From NCBI GenBank assembly GCA_019423795.1, contig JAHZAT010000005.1, positions 1-64,000 of the forward strand: a DNA stretch of 64,000 nt, in the 5' to 3' direction. Below the pieces are notes generated by a model. It did not search any database, was not told the origin of the DNA, and saw only the letters and a program-made list of their open reading frames with translations. The first letter of the stretch is position 1. Every line of letters begins with the position of its first letter. The DNA is from Clostridiales bacterium. Its GTDB lineage: Bacteria > Bacillota > Clostridia > Lachnospirales > Lachnospiraceae. Of the stretch, positions 43,315 through 52,899 are shown piece after piece. The position numbers and the translations under genes were made by a program.

Positions 43315-44532
43315 TTAATATACAGATGTAGAATTTCTCATTTTAGGATCATATCCTGCTTTTTTCAAGGATTTAATGATCTTATTTTTATGTTCTGTAC
43401 CGAATGCTTCCATTGTGATCGTAAGTTCTACCGCACTATTTCTGTTGATACTTACGAACTGGTTATGCTCTAGTTTGATAATATTTCCCTGTGCATCTGC
43501 GATCACATCAGAAACTTTATTTAACTCTCCTGGTTTGTCTGGAAGGAATACAGATACCGTAAAGATTCGATCTCTCATGATCAATCCATGCTGTACTAAA
43601 GATGCGATCGTAATGACATCCATATTTCCACCACTGATGATAGAAACTACTTTCTTATTCTTAACATCCAGATGTTTTAATGCTGCAATTGTTAGTAATC
43701 CAGAGTTTTCTGCTAACATCTTGTGATTTTCTAACAAGTCTAAGAAACATGGGATCAGTTCTTCATCTTCTACTGTGATGATATCATCAAGGTTTTCCTG
43801 AATATATGGAAAAATGATCTTTCCTGGTGTCTGTACTGCTGTACCATCTGCGATCGTGCTGACATGATCACATGACACTACTTTTCCTGCTTCTAATGAA
43901 GCTTTCATACATGCTGCTCCTGCTGGTTCTACACCGATCACTTTAATCTTTGGATTTAACAGTTTGGCAAGTGTTGAAACACCTGTTGCAAGTCCGCCTC
44001 CACCGATTGGTACAAGGATGTAATCTACGGTTGGAAGTTCTTTAAAGATATCCATTGCGATCGTTCCCTGCCCTGTTGCAACCGTTGGGTCATCAAATGG
44101 ATGAACAAATGTATATCCATGTTCTGCTGCAAGGTCTAATGCGTGTGCACATGCTTCATCATAAACATCTCCATGAAGGATCACTTCTGCTCCAAGATCT
44201 TTTGTTCTGTTAACCTTTAACAGTGGAGTGGTTGTTGGCATAACGATCGTTGCTTTGACTCCCTGTCTTGCTGCTGCCAATGCAACACCCTGTGCATGGT
44301 TTCCAGCAGATGCTGTGATCAATCCTTTTGCTTTTTCTTCTTCAGATAATGTACTGATCTTGTAATATGCACCACGGATCTTGTAAGCTCCAGTCAACTG
44401 CATGTTCTCAGGTTTTAGATAAACATCGTTTCCTGTCTGCTCTGAAAAATAATCACTTTTGATCAGCTTGGTAGGAAGGACAACCTCCTGCACTTTATTA
44501 TATGCAGCTTCAAAATCTTTTAGTTCTAACAT
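43315..44532 (-). CDS. ilvA: Threonine ammonia-lyase
   Basis: 405 residues from ATG 44532 with AAGGAG upstream. PLP enzyme turning threonine into 2-oxobutanoate and ammonia, feeding isoleucine synthesis or fermentation. The cofactor Lys lies in LTGAYKIRGAYYK (about residue 53), the phosphate loop in VPIGGGGLATG, and ISGGNMD near the end of the catalytic part. A single ACT-like domain follows (FLPDKPGELNKVSDVI). Length and single ACT domain fit the short biodegradative-like class (often called tdcB or ilvA). It lies 1 nt after ftsY. Confidence 0.94.
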   Translation of the reverse strand: MLELKDFEAAYNKVQEVVLPTKLIKSDYFSEQTGNDVYLKPENMQLTGAYKIRGAYYKISTLSEEEKAKGLITASAGNHAQGVALAAARQGVKATIVMPTTTPLLKVNRTKDLGAEVILHGDVYDEACAHALDLAAEHGYTFVHPFDDPTVATGQGTIAMDIFKELPTVDYILVPIGGGGLATGVSTLAKLLNPKIKVIGVEPAGAACMKASLEAGKVVSCDHVSTIADGTAVQTPGKIIFPYIQENLDDIITVEDEELIPCFLDLLENHKMLAENSGLLTIAALKHLDVKNKKVVSIISGGNMDVITIASLVQHGLIMRDRIFTVSVFLPDKPGELNKVSDVIADAQGNIIKLEHNQFVSINRNSAVELTITMEAFGTEHKNKIIKSLKKAGYDPKMRNSTSVY

Positions 44533-44533
44533 T

Positions 44534-45469
44534 TTAATTTTCTTCTCCTTTTTCGAATAATGCATTGACAAACATATCTGGATCAAATCTCTGAAGATCA
44601 TCAACCTGTTCCCCAATACCAATGTATTTTACTGGAATTCCAAGTTCTGACTGGATTGCGATCGCGATTCCGCCTTTTGCTGTTCCATCTAATTTCGTCA
44701 AAATAATTCCTGAAATGTCTGTTGCTTCTTTAAACTGTTTTGCCTGTGCCATGGCATTTTGTCCAGTTGTTCCATCTAAGACGATCAGTGTCTCTAAATA
44801 AGCTTCACTGTATTCTTTTTGGATGATACGATTGATCTTGCTTAACTCATTCATCAGATTCTTCTTATTATGAAGTCGTCCTGCTGTATCACATAACAAC
44901 ACATCGACATCTCTTGCTTTTGCTGCTGCTACCGCATCATATACAACAGCCGCAGGATCTGCACCCTCTGCTTGACTGATGATATCAACCCCAGCACGAT
45001 TTGACCATTCTTTGAGCTGTTCGATCGCTCCAGCACGGAATGTATCCGCAGCTGCCAGTAATACTTTTTTTCCTTGTCCTTTTAATGATGCCGCAAGTTT
45101 TCCAACAGATGTTGTTTTCCCTACACCATTTACTCCAATGACAAGAACGACACTCTTTTTATCAATAAAATCATAAGCACTATCATCCAGTCTCATCTGA
45201 TCCTTAATAGAATCGATCAAAAGCTGTCGGCATTCTTCCGGCTCTTTGATCTTATTTTCTTTTACTTTTTTCTTCAGATCTTCAATGATATTCATTGTTG
45301 TATCAATTCCCATATCACTCATGATCAAAATCTCTTCCAGCTCTTCATAAAAATCCTCATCTATTCCAGAAAATCCGCTGAAAATAGAGTCAAAACTTGA
45401 GGCAATATTATCTCTTGTTTTACTTAATCCCTGTGCAAGTCTTTTAAAAAATCCTTTTTTCTCTGACAT
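44534..45469 (-). CDS. ftsY: Signal recognition particle receptor FtsY
   Basis: 311 residues from ATG 45469, which has AAAGGAG 8 nt upstream. A short N-terminal region, then the N domain and the SRP GTPase domain: G1 GVNGVGKTTSVGKLA, DTFRAGAIEQL, G3 DTAGRLHNK, G4 TKLDGTAKGG and closing GIGEQVDDLQRFDPDMFV. It receives ribosome-SRP complexes at the membrane. The acidic A domain is very short, as usual in Gram-positives. Order rnc-smc-ftsY is conserved in Firmicutes. Confidence 0.98.
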   Translation of the reverse strand: MSEKKGFFKRLAQGLSKTRDNIASSFDSIFSGFSGIDEDFYEELEEILIMSDMGIDTTMNIIEDLKKKVKENKIKEPEECRQLLIDSIKDQMRLDDSAYDFIDKKSVVLVIGVNGVGKTTSVGKLAASLKGQGKKVLLAAADTFRAGAIEQLKEWSNRAGVDIISQAEGADPAAVVYDAVAAAKARDVDVLLCDTAGRLHNKKNLMNELSKINRIIQKEYSEAYLETLIVLDGTTGQNAMAQAKQFKEATDISGIILTKLDGTAKGGIAIAIQSELGIPVKYIGIGEQVDDLQRFDPDMFVNALFEKGEEN

Positions 45470-45482
45470 AGCCATTCTCCTT

Positions 45483-48400
45483 TTATTCATCTAAATCATT
45501 CTCGATCAAATTTACAGAAACCTGAGTTGAAATACCTTTTTCCTGCATCGTGATCCCATATAAAACATCTGCTGCCATCATCGTTCCTCTTCGATGTGTG
45601 ATCACGATAAACTGTGTATCCTTTGTAAGTTTATGCAGATACTTTGCAAATCTTGTGACATTTGAATCATCCAATGCCGCTTCAATCTCATCCAGGAGAC
45701 AAAACGGAGATGGTTTTAAATTCTGGATCGCAAATAATAATGAAATCGCTGTTAAAGCTTTCTCTCCACCTGATAACTGCATCATATTCTGAAGTTTCTT
45801 TCCTGGAGGCTGTGCAATGATCCTGATTCCAGATTCTAATACATCATCATCTGTAAGTTCCAATCTTGCTTCTCCACCACCAAATAATTCCACGAATACT
45901 TCCTGAAATACTCGTTTGATGTCTTTAAACTTTGCATTAAACTGACGGCGCATCGCATCTTCCAGTTCTTCCATCAAACCTGTCAGATGTGCTTCTGCTG
46001 TCACGATATCTTCATGCTGTTTCTGCATAAATTCGTAACGTTCGGAAACTTCTTTATAATCTTCGACTGCATTGATATTAACTGGTCCAAGGTTCTTGAT
46101 CTTATTTTTTAACTCAGAGATTGTTTCCTTAACCTTTGTAAGGCTCTGCGTCTCATCCAGATCGATCCTCTGTTTTGCCTGATGATATGTGATCTCGTAA
46201 TTCTCCCACATATAATCCAAAAGCTCTTTTTTCTTTCCTTTTCGATTCTCTCTCTGACTCTCCAGACGATACATTTCTTTGTCATATCCACTGATACGTT
46301 CAAGCATCTCTTCGCGTTCTTTAAGGATATCCTTATAAAGGACTTCTTTCTCCTTCACTTCTTCCTGCATCTTCTGATGCCTGTTCTGATCTTCTATGAT
46401 CTTTCGTTCCATTGCTTCGCATGATTCTTTTAAATGTTCGATCTGCTGTTTTAATGCTTTTACATTCTCATTGATACTTCCAGTATCTTTCTGATTTTCT
46501 TGAACCTCTTCTGATAGATGTTCGATCTCAGATCTTACTCGCTCCTGATTATTCTCCTGAAATTCTAACTTCTGTGATTCTTTGCTTAACTGCATATGAA
46601 CCTTGGAAACTTCCATTGCATGCTGTTCGGCATGTTTTCTAAGATGTTCAAGAATCTCACTGATCTCCTTGATCCTTTCTTCATCCTGCTCATTTGCACT
46701 TTCAAGATCTACCTGTTCATCTTGCAGTCTGTCAGCATCATCTTCCGCATTCCTTAATTCTTCTTCCAGTTGTTGTCTCTGTATACTTAACTGTTCGTGC
46801 CTGTTATCAAGCTCTTCTTTTCTTCGCTTGATCGCAGATTGTGACATCTGCTGTGTATTTAATTCCAAAGAGATTTCTTGCATCTCTTTCTCTAAGTCTA
46901 TCATATTTTGCTGATATTCTTTGAGTTTTTTTTCATTTTCATGATATTTTTCTTCATCTTCTGTGATTGCTTTCGTCCATCGATCCAGCTTCTTCTTTAA
47001 TTCTTCAACTTCTCTGGATCTTCCAAGCAGATTGCTCTTATTCTTAAAAGCACCTCCAGACATTGCACCGCCTCGGTTTAAGGAATCCCCATCAAGTGTT
47101 ACGATTCTTACACTGTGATGATATTTATTTGCAATTTTAATTCCTGCATCCATATCTTTTACAACAAGAATCTGTCCAAGCAGTGATGCAAATAAATCCT
47201 TATATACTTCATCATAGATCACAAGTTGGTTGGCTGCCCCGATCACCCCTGGTTCTAAAAGAATTTCTTTCCTTGCAAATTCTTTTCCCTTCACTGCATC
47301 CAGCGGCAAAAACGTAACTCTTCCATAACGATTCTTCTTCAGATATTCGATCATCTTCTTCGCTGTTTTCTGCGTATCCGTTACAATGTTCTGAATACTT
47401 CCGCCCAGAGCTGTCTCGATCGCTGTTTCGTATTTTTCTTCCACTTTGATGATATCTGCAACCGATCCAATGATCCCAGATGTCACAGCCTGTTGTTCCA
47501 TCACCTTCTTGATCCCGAATCCATATCCATCATAACGTTCTGCCATATTCCGCATTGTTTCATAGTTGGAACGCACTCTATGATATTTCTCTCTTTTCTG
47601 ATCCATCTGTTCCTGAATCTGACGGCGTTCCGCTATCAATGTTTCTTCGATTCTCTTGGCATTATGACATTCGATCTCAGATCGTTTTTTCTTCTCATTG
47701 ATCTCTTCGATCTTCTGACTAGAAGAATCTTTTTCTTTTTCCTGATCATTGATCTGCCGTTTTATTTCTTCTATCTGATGATCCAGTCCTATGATTCGAA
47801 CATTTAGCTGTTCTTTCACTGTCTGGAAACGCTCAATCGCTCCAGCCACCCGCATACGGCCTTCTCTGACAGCATTCACTCGGATTTCAATCTCTTCTTG
47901 TTCTCTCTCCAGATCCTGAATCTGCTTCTGATACAATGCAACTTCGCTTTCTTTTTGTATCTTTTGTTCCATGACAGATTCATATTCCTTACGAATTTCT
48001 TCTGTCTCTGCCTCAAATCTCTTTAACTGTGCTTTCTTTTCATTCAGATCTTTATACAGCTTATCCTTAGACTCCAGATACATACTCTCACGCATATGTT
48101 CTGTATTGATCTGTTCATTTAAAACCTGAATCTTTCCTTCTTTTTTCTGCTTTGTAAGCTTCATTTCAGAAATATGAGCAGTGATCGTTTCGATTTCCTG
48201 TTTTAAATGATCCAAAAACTCTTCTTGTTTTCCGTATTTCTCTTTTGCTTTGGCAAGTGTCTGATTTGCCTCATTGATCTCCCGCTGAGCGATTTCTATC
48301 TTTTCATCCAGCTCTTTTAATTCCTTCTCAAGATTCTGATTCTCAAGCAGGAATAACTTCACATCTTCATCTTTCAACTGATCTCTTAACAACAGATATT

Positions 48401-49040
48401 CTCTCGCATGTTCTGACTGTTTCTTAAGCGGTCCAACCTGACGTTCCAATTCCGTTAAGATATCTGTGACTCGTACCAGATTCTCACGTTCGATTTCCAA
48501 AGATTTTTGTGTTTCCAGCTTGTTTTTCTTGTATTTAACAATTCCTGCTGCTTCATCAAATAATTCTCTTCTCTCTTCCGGTTTTCCACTTAAGATCTGT
48601 TCGATCTGTCCCTGTCCGATGATCGAATATCCCTCTTTTCCGATTCCTGTATCAAAAAAAAGTTCTACGATATCCTTTCTTCGGCAGGCACTTCCGTTGA
48701 TCAAATATTCACTTTCCCCAGAACGATAGACTCTTCTGGCAACTGTTACTTCTTCAAACTGGATTGGCAGACTATGGTCACTGTTATCTAATGTGATCGC
48801 AACATAAGCAGATCCCATCGGCTTTCGAAGCTCTGTCCCCGAAAAAATAACATCTTCCATTCTAGAACCACGAAGCTGTTTTGCTCTTTGTTCTCCAAGC
48901 ACCCATCGAACAGCATCTGCAACGTTACTCTTTCCACTTCCATTTGGACCTACGATTCCTGTGATCCCATGTTCAAATTTAAAGATCATTTTATGGGCAA
49001 AAGATTTAAAACCATTGACCTCAATACTTTTTAAATACAT
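45483..49040 (-). CDS. smc: Chromosome segregation protein SMC
   Basis: 1185 residues from ATG 49040 (GAGGTGG just upstream; a GTG at 49046 is less likely). Walker A GPNGSGKSN near residue 35, long coiled coil (about 165-500), hinge (about 515-670; the region GGAMSGGAFKNKSN), second coiled coil, signature LSGGEKALTAISLL and Walker B CLLDEIEAALDD. It condenses and separates sister chromosomes with ScpA-ScpB, which are not in this window. Confidence 0.98.
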   Translation of the reverse strand: MYLKSIEVNGFKSFAHKMIFKFEHGITGIVGPNGSGKSNVADAVRWVLGEQRAKQLRGSRMEDVIFSGTELRKPMGSAYVAITLDNSDHSLPIQFEEVTVARRVYRSGESEYLINGSACRRKDIVELFFDTGIGKEGYSIIGQGQIEQILSGKPEERRELFDEAAGIVKYKKNKLETQKSLEIERENLVRVTDILTELERQVGPLKKQSEHAREYLLLRDQLKDEDVKLFLLENQNLEKELKELDEKIEIAQREINEANQTLAKAKEKYGKQEEFLDHLKQEIETITAHISEMKLTKQKKEGKIQVLNEQINTEHMRESMYLESKDKLYKDLNEKKAQLKRFEAETEEIRKEYESVMEQKIQKESEVALYQKQIQDLEREQEEIEIRVNAVREGRMRVAGAIERFQTVKEQLNVRIIGLDHQIEEIKRQINDQEKEKDSSSQKIEEINEKKKRSEIECHNAKRIEETLIAERRQIQEQMDQKREKYHRVRSNYETMRNMAERYDGYGFGIKKVMEQQAVTSGIIGSVADIIKVEEKYETAIETALGGSIQNIVTDTQKTAKKMIEYLKKNRYGRVTFLPLDAVKGKEFARKEILLEPGVIGAANQLVIYDEVYKDLFASLLGQILVVKDMDAGIKIANKYHHSVRIVTLDGDSLNRGGAMSGGAFKNKSNLLGRSREVEELKKKLDRWTKAITEDEEKYHENEKKLKEYQQNMIDLEKEMQEISLELNTQQMSQSAIKRRKEELDNRHEQLSIQRQQLEEELRNAEDDADRLQDEQVDLESANEQDEERIKEISEILEHLRKHAEQHAMEVSKVHMQLSKESQKLEFQENNQERVRSEIEHLSEEVQENQKDTGSINENVKALKQQIEHLKESCEAMERKIIEDQNRHQKMQEEVKEKEVLYKDILKEREEMLERISGYDKEMYRLESQRENRKGKKKELLDYMWENYEITYHQAKQRIDLDETQSLTKVKETISELKNKIKNLGPVNINAVEDYKEVSERYEFMQKQHEDIVTAEAHLTGLMEELEDAMRRQFNAKFKDIKRVFQEVFVELFGGGEARLELTDDDVLESGIRIIAQPPGKKLQNMMQLSGGEKALTAISLLFAIQNLKPSPFCLLDEIEAALDDSNVTRFAKYLHKLTKDTQFIVITHRRGTMMAADVLYGITMQEKGISTQVSVNLIENDLDE

Positions 49041-49058
49041 GTCCACCTCTGTTTCGTG

Positions 49059-49745
49059 TTATTTTTTGTGGCGTTTGATTGCCTCAAATGCAGCATGCTG
49101 TTCTGCTGACTTTTTACTATGTCCTGATCCTGTTCCGATCACATTCTCTCCAAGACGTGCTTCTACCGTAAAGATTTTGGCGTGATCTGGACCTTCTTCT
49201 CCAACAAGCACATATTTTAATCGTCCTTTTCCTTCTCCCTGAACAATCTCCTGAAGATTCGTCTTTGCATCGAAAAACAGAACTTTATTTTCTACATCTT
49301 TAAATAAATATGTCTCAATGAATTTTGTTGCTGTTTCGATTCCCTGATCTAAATAAATCGCACCGATCACAGCTTCAAATGCATCAGAAAGAATGGAATC
49401 TCTTGATCTTCCACCTGTCATATCTTCTCCTTTGCTTAAGAGAACATATTTCCCAAGGTTGATATCTCTTGCACATCCTGCAAGTGTCGGCTCACATACA
49501 AGACTCGCCCTGATCTTGCTTAACTTTCCCTCTGATTCTTTCTGGTATGTGCGATACAGATAATTACTTGTTACCAGCTCAAGAACTGCATCTCCCAAAA
49601 ATTCGAGACGTTCATTATTCTTATCTTTGCTCATTCTTCGTTCATTTGCATAGGAACTATGAATGAAGGCATTCCAAAGTCGGGATGGCTCATGAAATTT
49701 AATTCCTATCTGCTCTTGAAATTCTTCCACACTTTTTGCATCCAT
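49059..49745 (-). CDS. rnc: Ribonuclease III
   Basis: 228 residues. The double-strand RNA endonuclease for rRNA and mRNA processing. Catalytic domain with the signature NERLEFLGDAVLEL, the acidic site SDAFEAVIGAIYLDQG, then a C-terminal dsRNA-binding domain (TNLQEIVQGEGKGRLKYVL in part; GSGHSKKSAEQHAAFEA). It lies 7 nt after plsX. Confidence 0.98.
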   Translation of the reverse strand: MDAKSVEEFQEQIGIKFHEPSRLWNAFIHSSYANERRMSKDKNNERLEFLGDAVLELVTSNYLYRTYQKESEGKLSKIRASLVCEPTLAGCARDINLGKYVLLSKGEDMTGGRSRDSILSDAFEAVIGAIYLDQGIETATKFIETYLFKDVENKVLFFDAKTNLQEIVQGEGKGRLKYVLVGEEGPDHAKIFTVEARLGENVIGTGSGHSKKSAEQHAAFEAIKRHKK

Positions 49746-49752
49746 TTTCTTC

Positions 49753-50760
49753 TTATCCTTTCACAATCTGGTCTTTGATCTTCTGCGTAATATCTTCTTC
49801 GGCAAATGCGATACACTGAATGATCGCATTTTTCATTTCTTTTGCACTTGAAGATCCATGTGCTTTCACAACCAATCCATTTAATCCAAGTAATGGCGCT
49901 CCACCATATTCAGAAGCATCAAATTTCTTTAATGTCTTCTTTAATGCTGGTTTTGCTAATAGTGCACCGATCTTACTCTTTAATGTTGACATCATTCCTT
50001 CTTTGATCTGACTGACTAACACTGCTGCTAATCCTTCTTCCAGTTTCAGAACGATATTTCCTGCAAATGCATCACATACAACAACATCCGCTGCACCGTA
50101 TGGGATTTCTCTTGCTTCGATACTTCCGATATAATTGATATTTTCACATTCCTTTAATAATGGACCTGTTTCTTTTACCAGCTGATTTCCTTTGGCTTCT
50201 TCCACACCGACATTGACAAGTCCAACTCTTGGGTTTTTGATTCCAAGAACATCTTCCATATAGATAGATCCCATCTGTGCAAACTGAAGCAGATATTCCG
50301 CTTTCGCATCCATATTCGCTCCAGCATCGACTAATAACATCGGACCTTTGGCTGTTGGCATCACTGCTCCCAGTGGTGCTCTCTTGATCCCTTTGATCCT
50401 TCCAACAACAAACTGTCCTCCAACAAGGATCGCTCCTGAACTTCCAGCTGATACAAATGCATCTGCAGTCTTATCCTTTACCATTTTCAGGGCGACCACC
50501 ATGGAAGAATCTTTCTTCTTACGAATCGCTTCTACTGGTGATTCGTCACAAGAAATTTCTTCTTCTGCATTCACAACTTCAATTTGTTCATTTTTATACT
50601 GATATTTGCTTAATTCTTCATGAATCCTTGGTGCTTTTCCTACAAGAAATACTTTCAAATTGTTTTTTTCATTCACAGCATCAACGGCACCTTTTACAAC
50701 TTCTCCTGGTGCATGATCTCCACCCATGGCATCAACTGCCACTTTCACTAATTTCTCCAT
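49753..50760 (-). CDS. plsX: Phosphate acyltransferase PlsX
   Basis: 335 residues from ATG 50760, which reads MEKLVKVAVDAMGGDHAP. It makes acyl-phosphate from acyl-ACP at the start of phospholipid synthesis. Blocks: DESPVEAIRKKKDSS, SAGSSGAILVGG, LLVDAGANMD, GLVNVGVEEAKG and VCDAFAGNIVLK. In many Firmicutes acpP or fab genes lie between plsX and rnc; here plsX is 7 nt from rnc. Upstream are rpmF and yceD. Confidence 0.97.
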   Translation of the reverse strand: MEKLVKVAVDAMGGDHAPGEVVKGAVDAVNEKNNLKVFLVGKAPRIHEELSKYQYKNEQIEVVNAEEEISCDESPVEAIRKKKDSSMVVALKMVKDKTADAFVSAGSSGAILVGGQFVVGRIKGIKRAPLGAVMPTAKGPMLLVDAGANMDAKAEYLLQFAQMGSIYMEDVLGIKNPRVGLVNVGVEEAKGNQLVKETGPLLKECENINYIGSIEAREIPYGAADVVVCDAFAGNIVLKLEEGLAAVLVSQIKEGMMSTLKSKIGALLAKPALKKTLKKFDASEYGGAPLLGLNGLVVKAHGSSSAKEMKNAIIQCIAFAEEDITQKIKDQIVKG

Positions 50761-50790
50761 ATGACCTGTTACTCCTTTTCTTAAAAATAG

Positions 50791-50841
50791 GAAATGCCAC
50801 ACGCCTAAACCTTCTTAAAAAGCCTAAACGTATGGCATTTC
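50791..50841 (-). promoter_or_regulatory. Hairpin between rpmF and plsX
   Basis: On the minus strand GAAATGCCATACG (50841-50829) pairs with CGTGTGGCATTTC (50803-50791) with one wobble. The loop holds two copies of TTTAGGC. A weak T-rich stretch (CTATTTTT) follows. It may partly terminate after rpmF or shape the plsX leader. It does not resemble a FapR operator. Confidence 0.5.
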
Positions 50842-50854
50842 TCTTCATTTACCA

Positions 50855-51040
50855 TTATTCAGCGTGTGCTGAAACAATTTCCTTTTTATTGTAAGATCCG
50901 CAGGCTTTACATACTCTGTGAGGCATCATAAGAGCACCACATTTGCTGCATTTTACAAGTGTTGGAGCAGTCATCTTCCAGTTTGCTCTACGTCTGTTTC
51001 TTCTTCCTTTGGATGATTTATTCTTTGGACAAATTGACAT
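50855..51040 (-). CDS. rpmF: 50S ribosomal protein L32
   Basis: 61 residues from ATG 51040, preceded by GGAGGTG. Begins MSICPKNKSSKGRRNRRRAN and has the zinc-ribbon CSKCGALMMPHRVCKACG with four Cys, so it is the zinc-binding form of L32. The yceD-rpmF-plsX order is widely conserved. Confidence 0.98.
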   Translation of the reverse strand: MSICPKNKSSKGRRNRRRANWKMTAPTLVKCSKCGALMMPHRVCKACGSYNKKEIVSAHAE

Positions 51041-51044
51041 TGGT

Positions 51045-51554
51045 TTACACCTCCTTAAAATTCTTAAAAATATCCTGAATCGCTGCCATACGAGGGTCTG
51101 CCACCGTACGATCGCAGCCACACTCTTTTTCATTCAGATTCGTTCCGCACACCGGACAAAGTCCTTTGCAGTCTTCTTTGCATAACACTCTGGACGGAAG
51201 TTTTGGAACAACTTCATCGAAGATCAGTATATCAAGATCAAGATACTTGTCCTCGATATATGAAGAATCTTCTTCATCGAGATCCGAAAAATCTAATTCT
51301 TTCATCACCTGCATGGAAACCGGATAACTCACTTCTTCAAGGCATCTACTGCATGGAATTCCAAGCGTGACTTCTGTCTCAAATGCAAATGATATCTTAT
51401 CCTTTCCAATATTTCTAAAAACAATCGAAAAATCATTCTTCTCTCGAATAGGATAAGACACACCTTTAAGCTTAATCTCATTCAGATCGATTGACGCTTC
51501 GACGGTTTCTTCATATTTAGGTACTGAAATAATTTTTGATAATTGAATCTTCAT
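51045..51554 (-). CDS. yceD: YceD/DUF177 family protein
   Basis: 169 residues from the ATG with AGGAG upstream. Pattern of the family: an N-terminal beta-rich part, IPCSRCLEEVSYPV with a Cys pair, an acidic stretch (SDLDEEDSS) and the C-terminal DCKGLCPVCGTNLNEKECGC with more Cys, likely a metal site. The family lies before rpmF in most bacteria and has been tied to 23S rRNA metabolism. It is 4 nt before rpmF. Confidence 0.93.
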   Translation of the reverse strand: MKIQLSKIISVPKYEETVEASIDLNEIKLKGVSYPIREKNDFSIVFRNIGKDKISFAFETEVTLGIPCSRCLEEVSYPVSMQVMKELDFSDLDEEDSSYIEDKYLDLDILIFDEVVPKLPSRVLCKEDCKGLCPVCGTNLNEKECGCDRTVADPRMAAIQDIFKNFKEV

Positions 51555-51582
51555 ACGATCTCCTAAATTTTCATACTGTACT

Positions 51583-51611
51583 ATTATACGAATGTGCTTC
51601 TGGTTTGTCAA
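51583..51611 (-). promoter_or_regulatory. Consensus sigma-A promoter of yceD-rpmF-plsX
   Basis: On the minus strand TTGACA (51611-51606), exactly 17 nt, TATAAT (51588-51583): a perfect consensus promoter, 29 nt before the yceD ATG. Its spacer contains one arm of the inverted repeat described separately. Confidence 0.88.
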
Positions 51612-51653
51612 GTAATTTTCCTTACTTTTAAAAAAACAATCCCGAAGCACATT
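51591..51653. repeat. Spaced inverted repeat spanning the yceD promoter
   Basis: AATGTGCTTC (51591-51600) and its exact complement GAAGCACATT (51644-51653) are 43 nt apart. The first arm lies between the -35 and -10; the second lies about 35 bp upstream of the -35, in the end of the ackA transcript. It could be an operator pair or a 3' structure of ackA mRNA. Confidence 0.45.
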
Positions 51654-51681
51654 TTAACAAGCTTTATTTTTTATGAAATGA

Positions 51682-52872
51682 TTATTTGACAAGGGCTACT
51701 GTGTCTCTTGCGATCATTAATTCTTCATTTGTTGGTACACAAAGCAGTGTAACTTTAGAATCATCTGTAGAGATGATCGCTGTTTCTCCGTGAACATCGT
51801 TCTTCACTTCGTCAAGTTCTGTTCCTAAATATCCAAGATATTCACAGATTGCTTTACGTGTGATATCATCATTCTCACCAAGTCCTGCTGTAAATGCGAT
51901 CGCATCAACACCATTCATAGCTGCTGTGTAAGCTCCGATGTATTTTGCTACGCGGTATGCATATGCATCTAATGCTGCAGCTGCAACTTTGTTACCTTCA
52001 GCTCTTGCTGCTTTTACATCTCTAAAGTCAGAAGATACTCCTGATAATCCGTAAACTCCTGATTCTTTGTTTAAGATATTTAATACTTCAGATGCTGTTT
52101 TGTTTTCTTTATTCGCAATAAATTCAATGATTGCTGGATCAAGATCTCCAGAACGTGTTCCCATGATCAGTCCTTCAAGTGGTGTTAATCCCATAGATGT
52201 ATCTACTGATTCTCCACCTTTGACTGCTGTAACACTTGCACCGTTTCCTAAATGGCATACGATGATCTTTAAGTCTTTGATATCTTTTCCTAAGACTTTT
52301 GCTGTCTCTAAAGATACGAACTGATGAGATGTTCCGTGGAATCCATAACGGCGGATACCATCTTCATCGTAGTATTTTCTAGGAATACCATATAAGAATG
52401 CTTTCTCTGGCATTGTCTGATGGAAAGCTGTATCAAATACTGCTACCATTGGAAGTCCTGGCATTAATTCCTGACATGCACGAACTCCGATCAGTCCCGC
52501 TGGGTTATGAAGTGGTGCGAATACGCTGCATTCTTCAACTTCTTTGATAACTTCATCTGTGATCAGGCATGATTTTGTGAATTTTTCTCCACCGTGAACA
52601 ATACGATGTCCTACAGCTCCGATCTCATCAAGACTTTCTACAACTCCGTTTTCTTTATCTGTCAGCTGATCGATAACGATTCCGATCGCTGTCTTATGAT
52701 CTGGCATAGCTGGTGTAGATTTGATCTTGTCTTTTCCCGCTGGCTGATGTGTTAATGCTCCATCGATTCCGATTCTTTCACATAATCCTTTTGCTAAAAC
52801 ACTTTCTGTCTCTGAATCGATTAACTGATATTTTAATGATGAGCTTCCGCAGTTGATAACTAAAACTTTCAT
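51682..52872 (-). CDS. ackA: Acetate kinase
   Basis: 396 residues. Transfers phosphate from acetyl phosphate to ADP, the ATP-yielding step of acetate fermentation. N-terminal signature VLVINCGSSSLKYQLI; second signature VFDTAFHQTMPEKAFLYGIP with the catalytic Asp; ATP-site blocks CHLGNGASVTAV and FTAGLGEND. It follows pta by 27 nt and shares its promoter. Confidence 0.98.
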   Translation of the reverse strand: MKVLVINCGSSSLKYQLIDSETESVLAKGLCERIGIDGALTHQPAGKDKIKSTPAMPDHKTAIGIVIDQLTDKENGVVESLDEIGAVGHRIVHGGEKFTKSCLITDEVIKEVEECSVFAPLHNPAGLIGVRACQELMPGLPMVAVFDTAFHQTMPEKAFLYGIPRKYYDEDGIRRYGFHGTSHQFVSLETAKVLGKDIKDLKIIVCHLGNGASVTAVKGGESVDTSMGLTPLEGLIMGTRSGDLDPAIIEFIANKENKTASEVLNILNKESGVYGLSGVSSDFRDVKAARAEGNKVAAAALDAYAYRVAKYIGAYTAAMNGVDAIAFTAGLGENDDITRKAICEYLGYLGTELDEVKNDVHGETAIISTDDSKVTLLCVPTNEELMIARDTVALVK

Positions 52873-52899
52873 GAAATATGATTCTCCTTAAATTTATTC

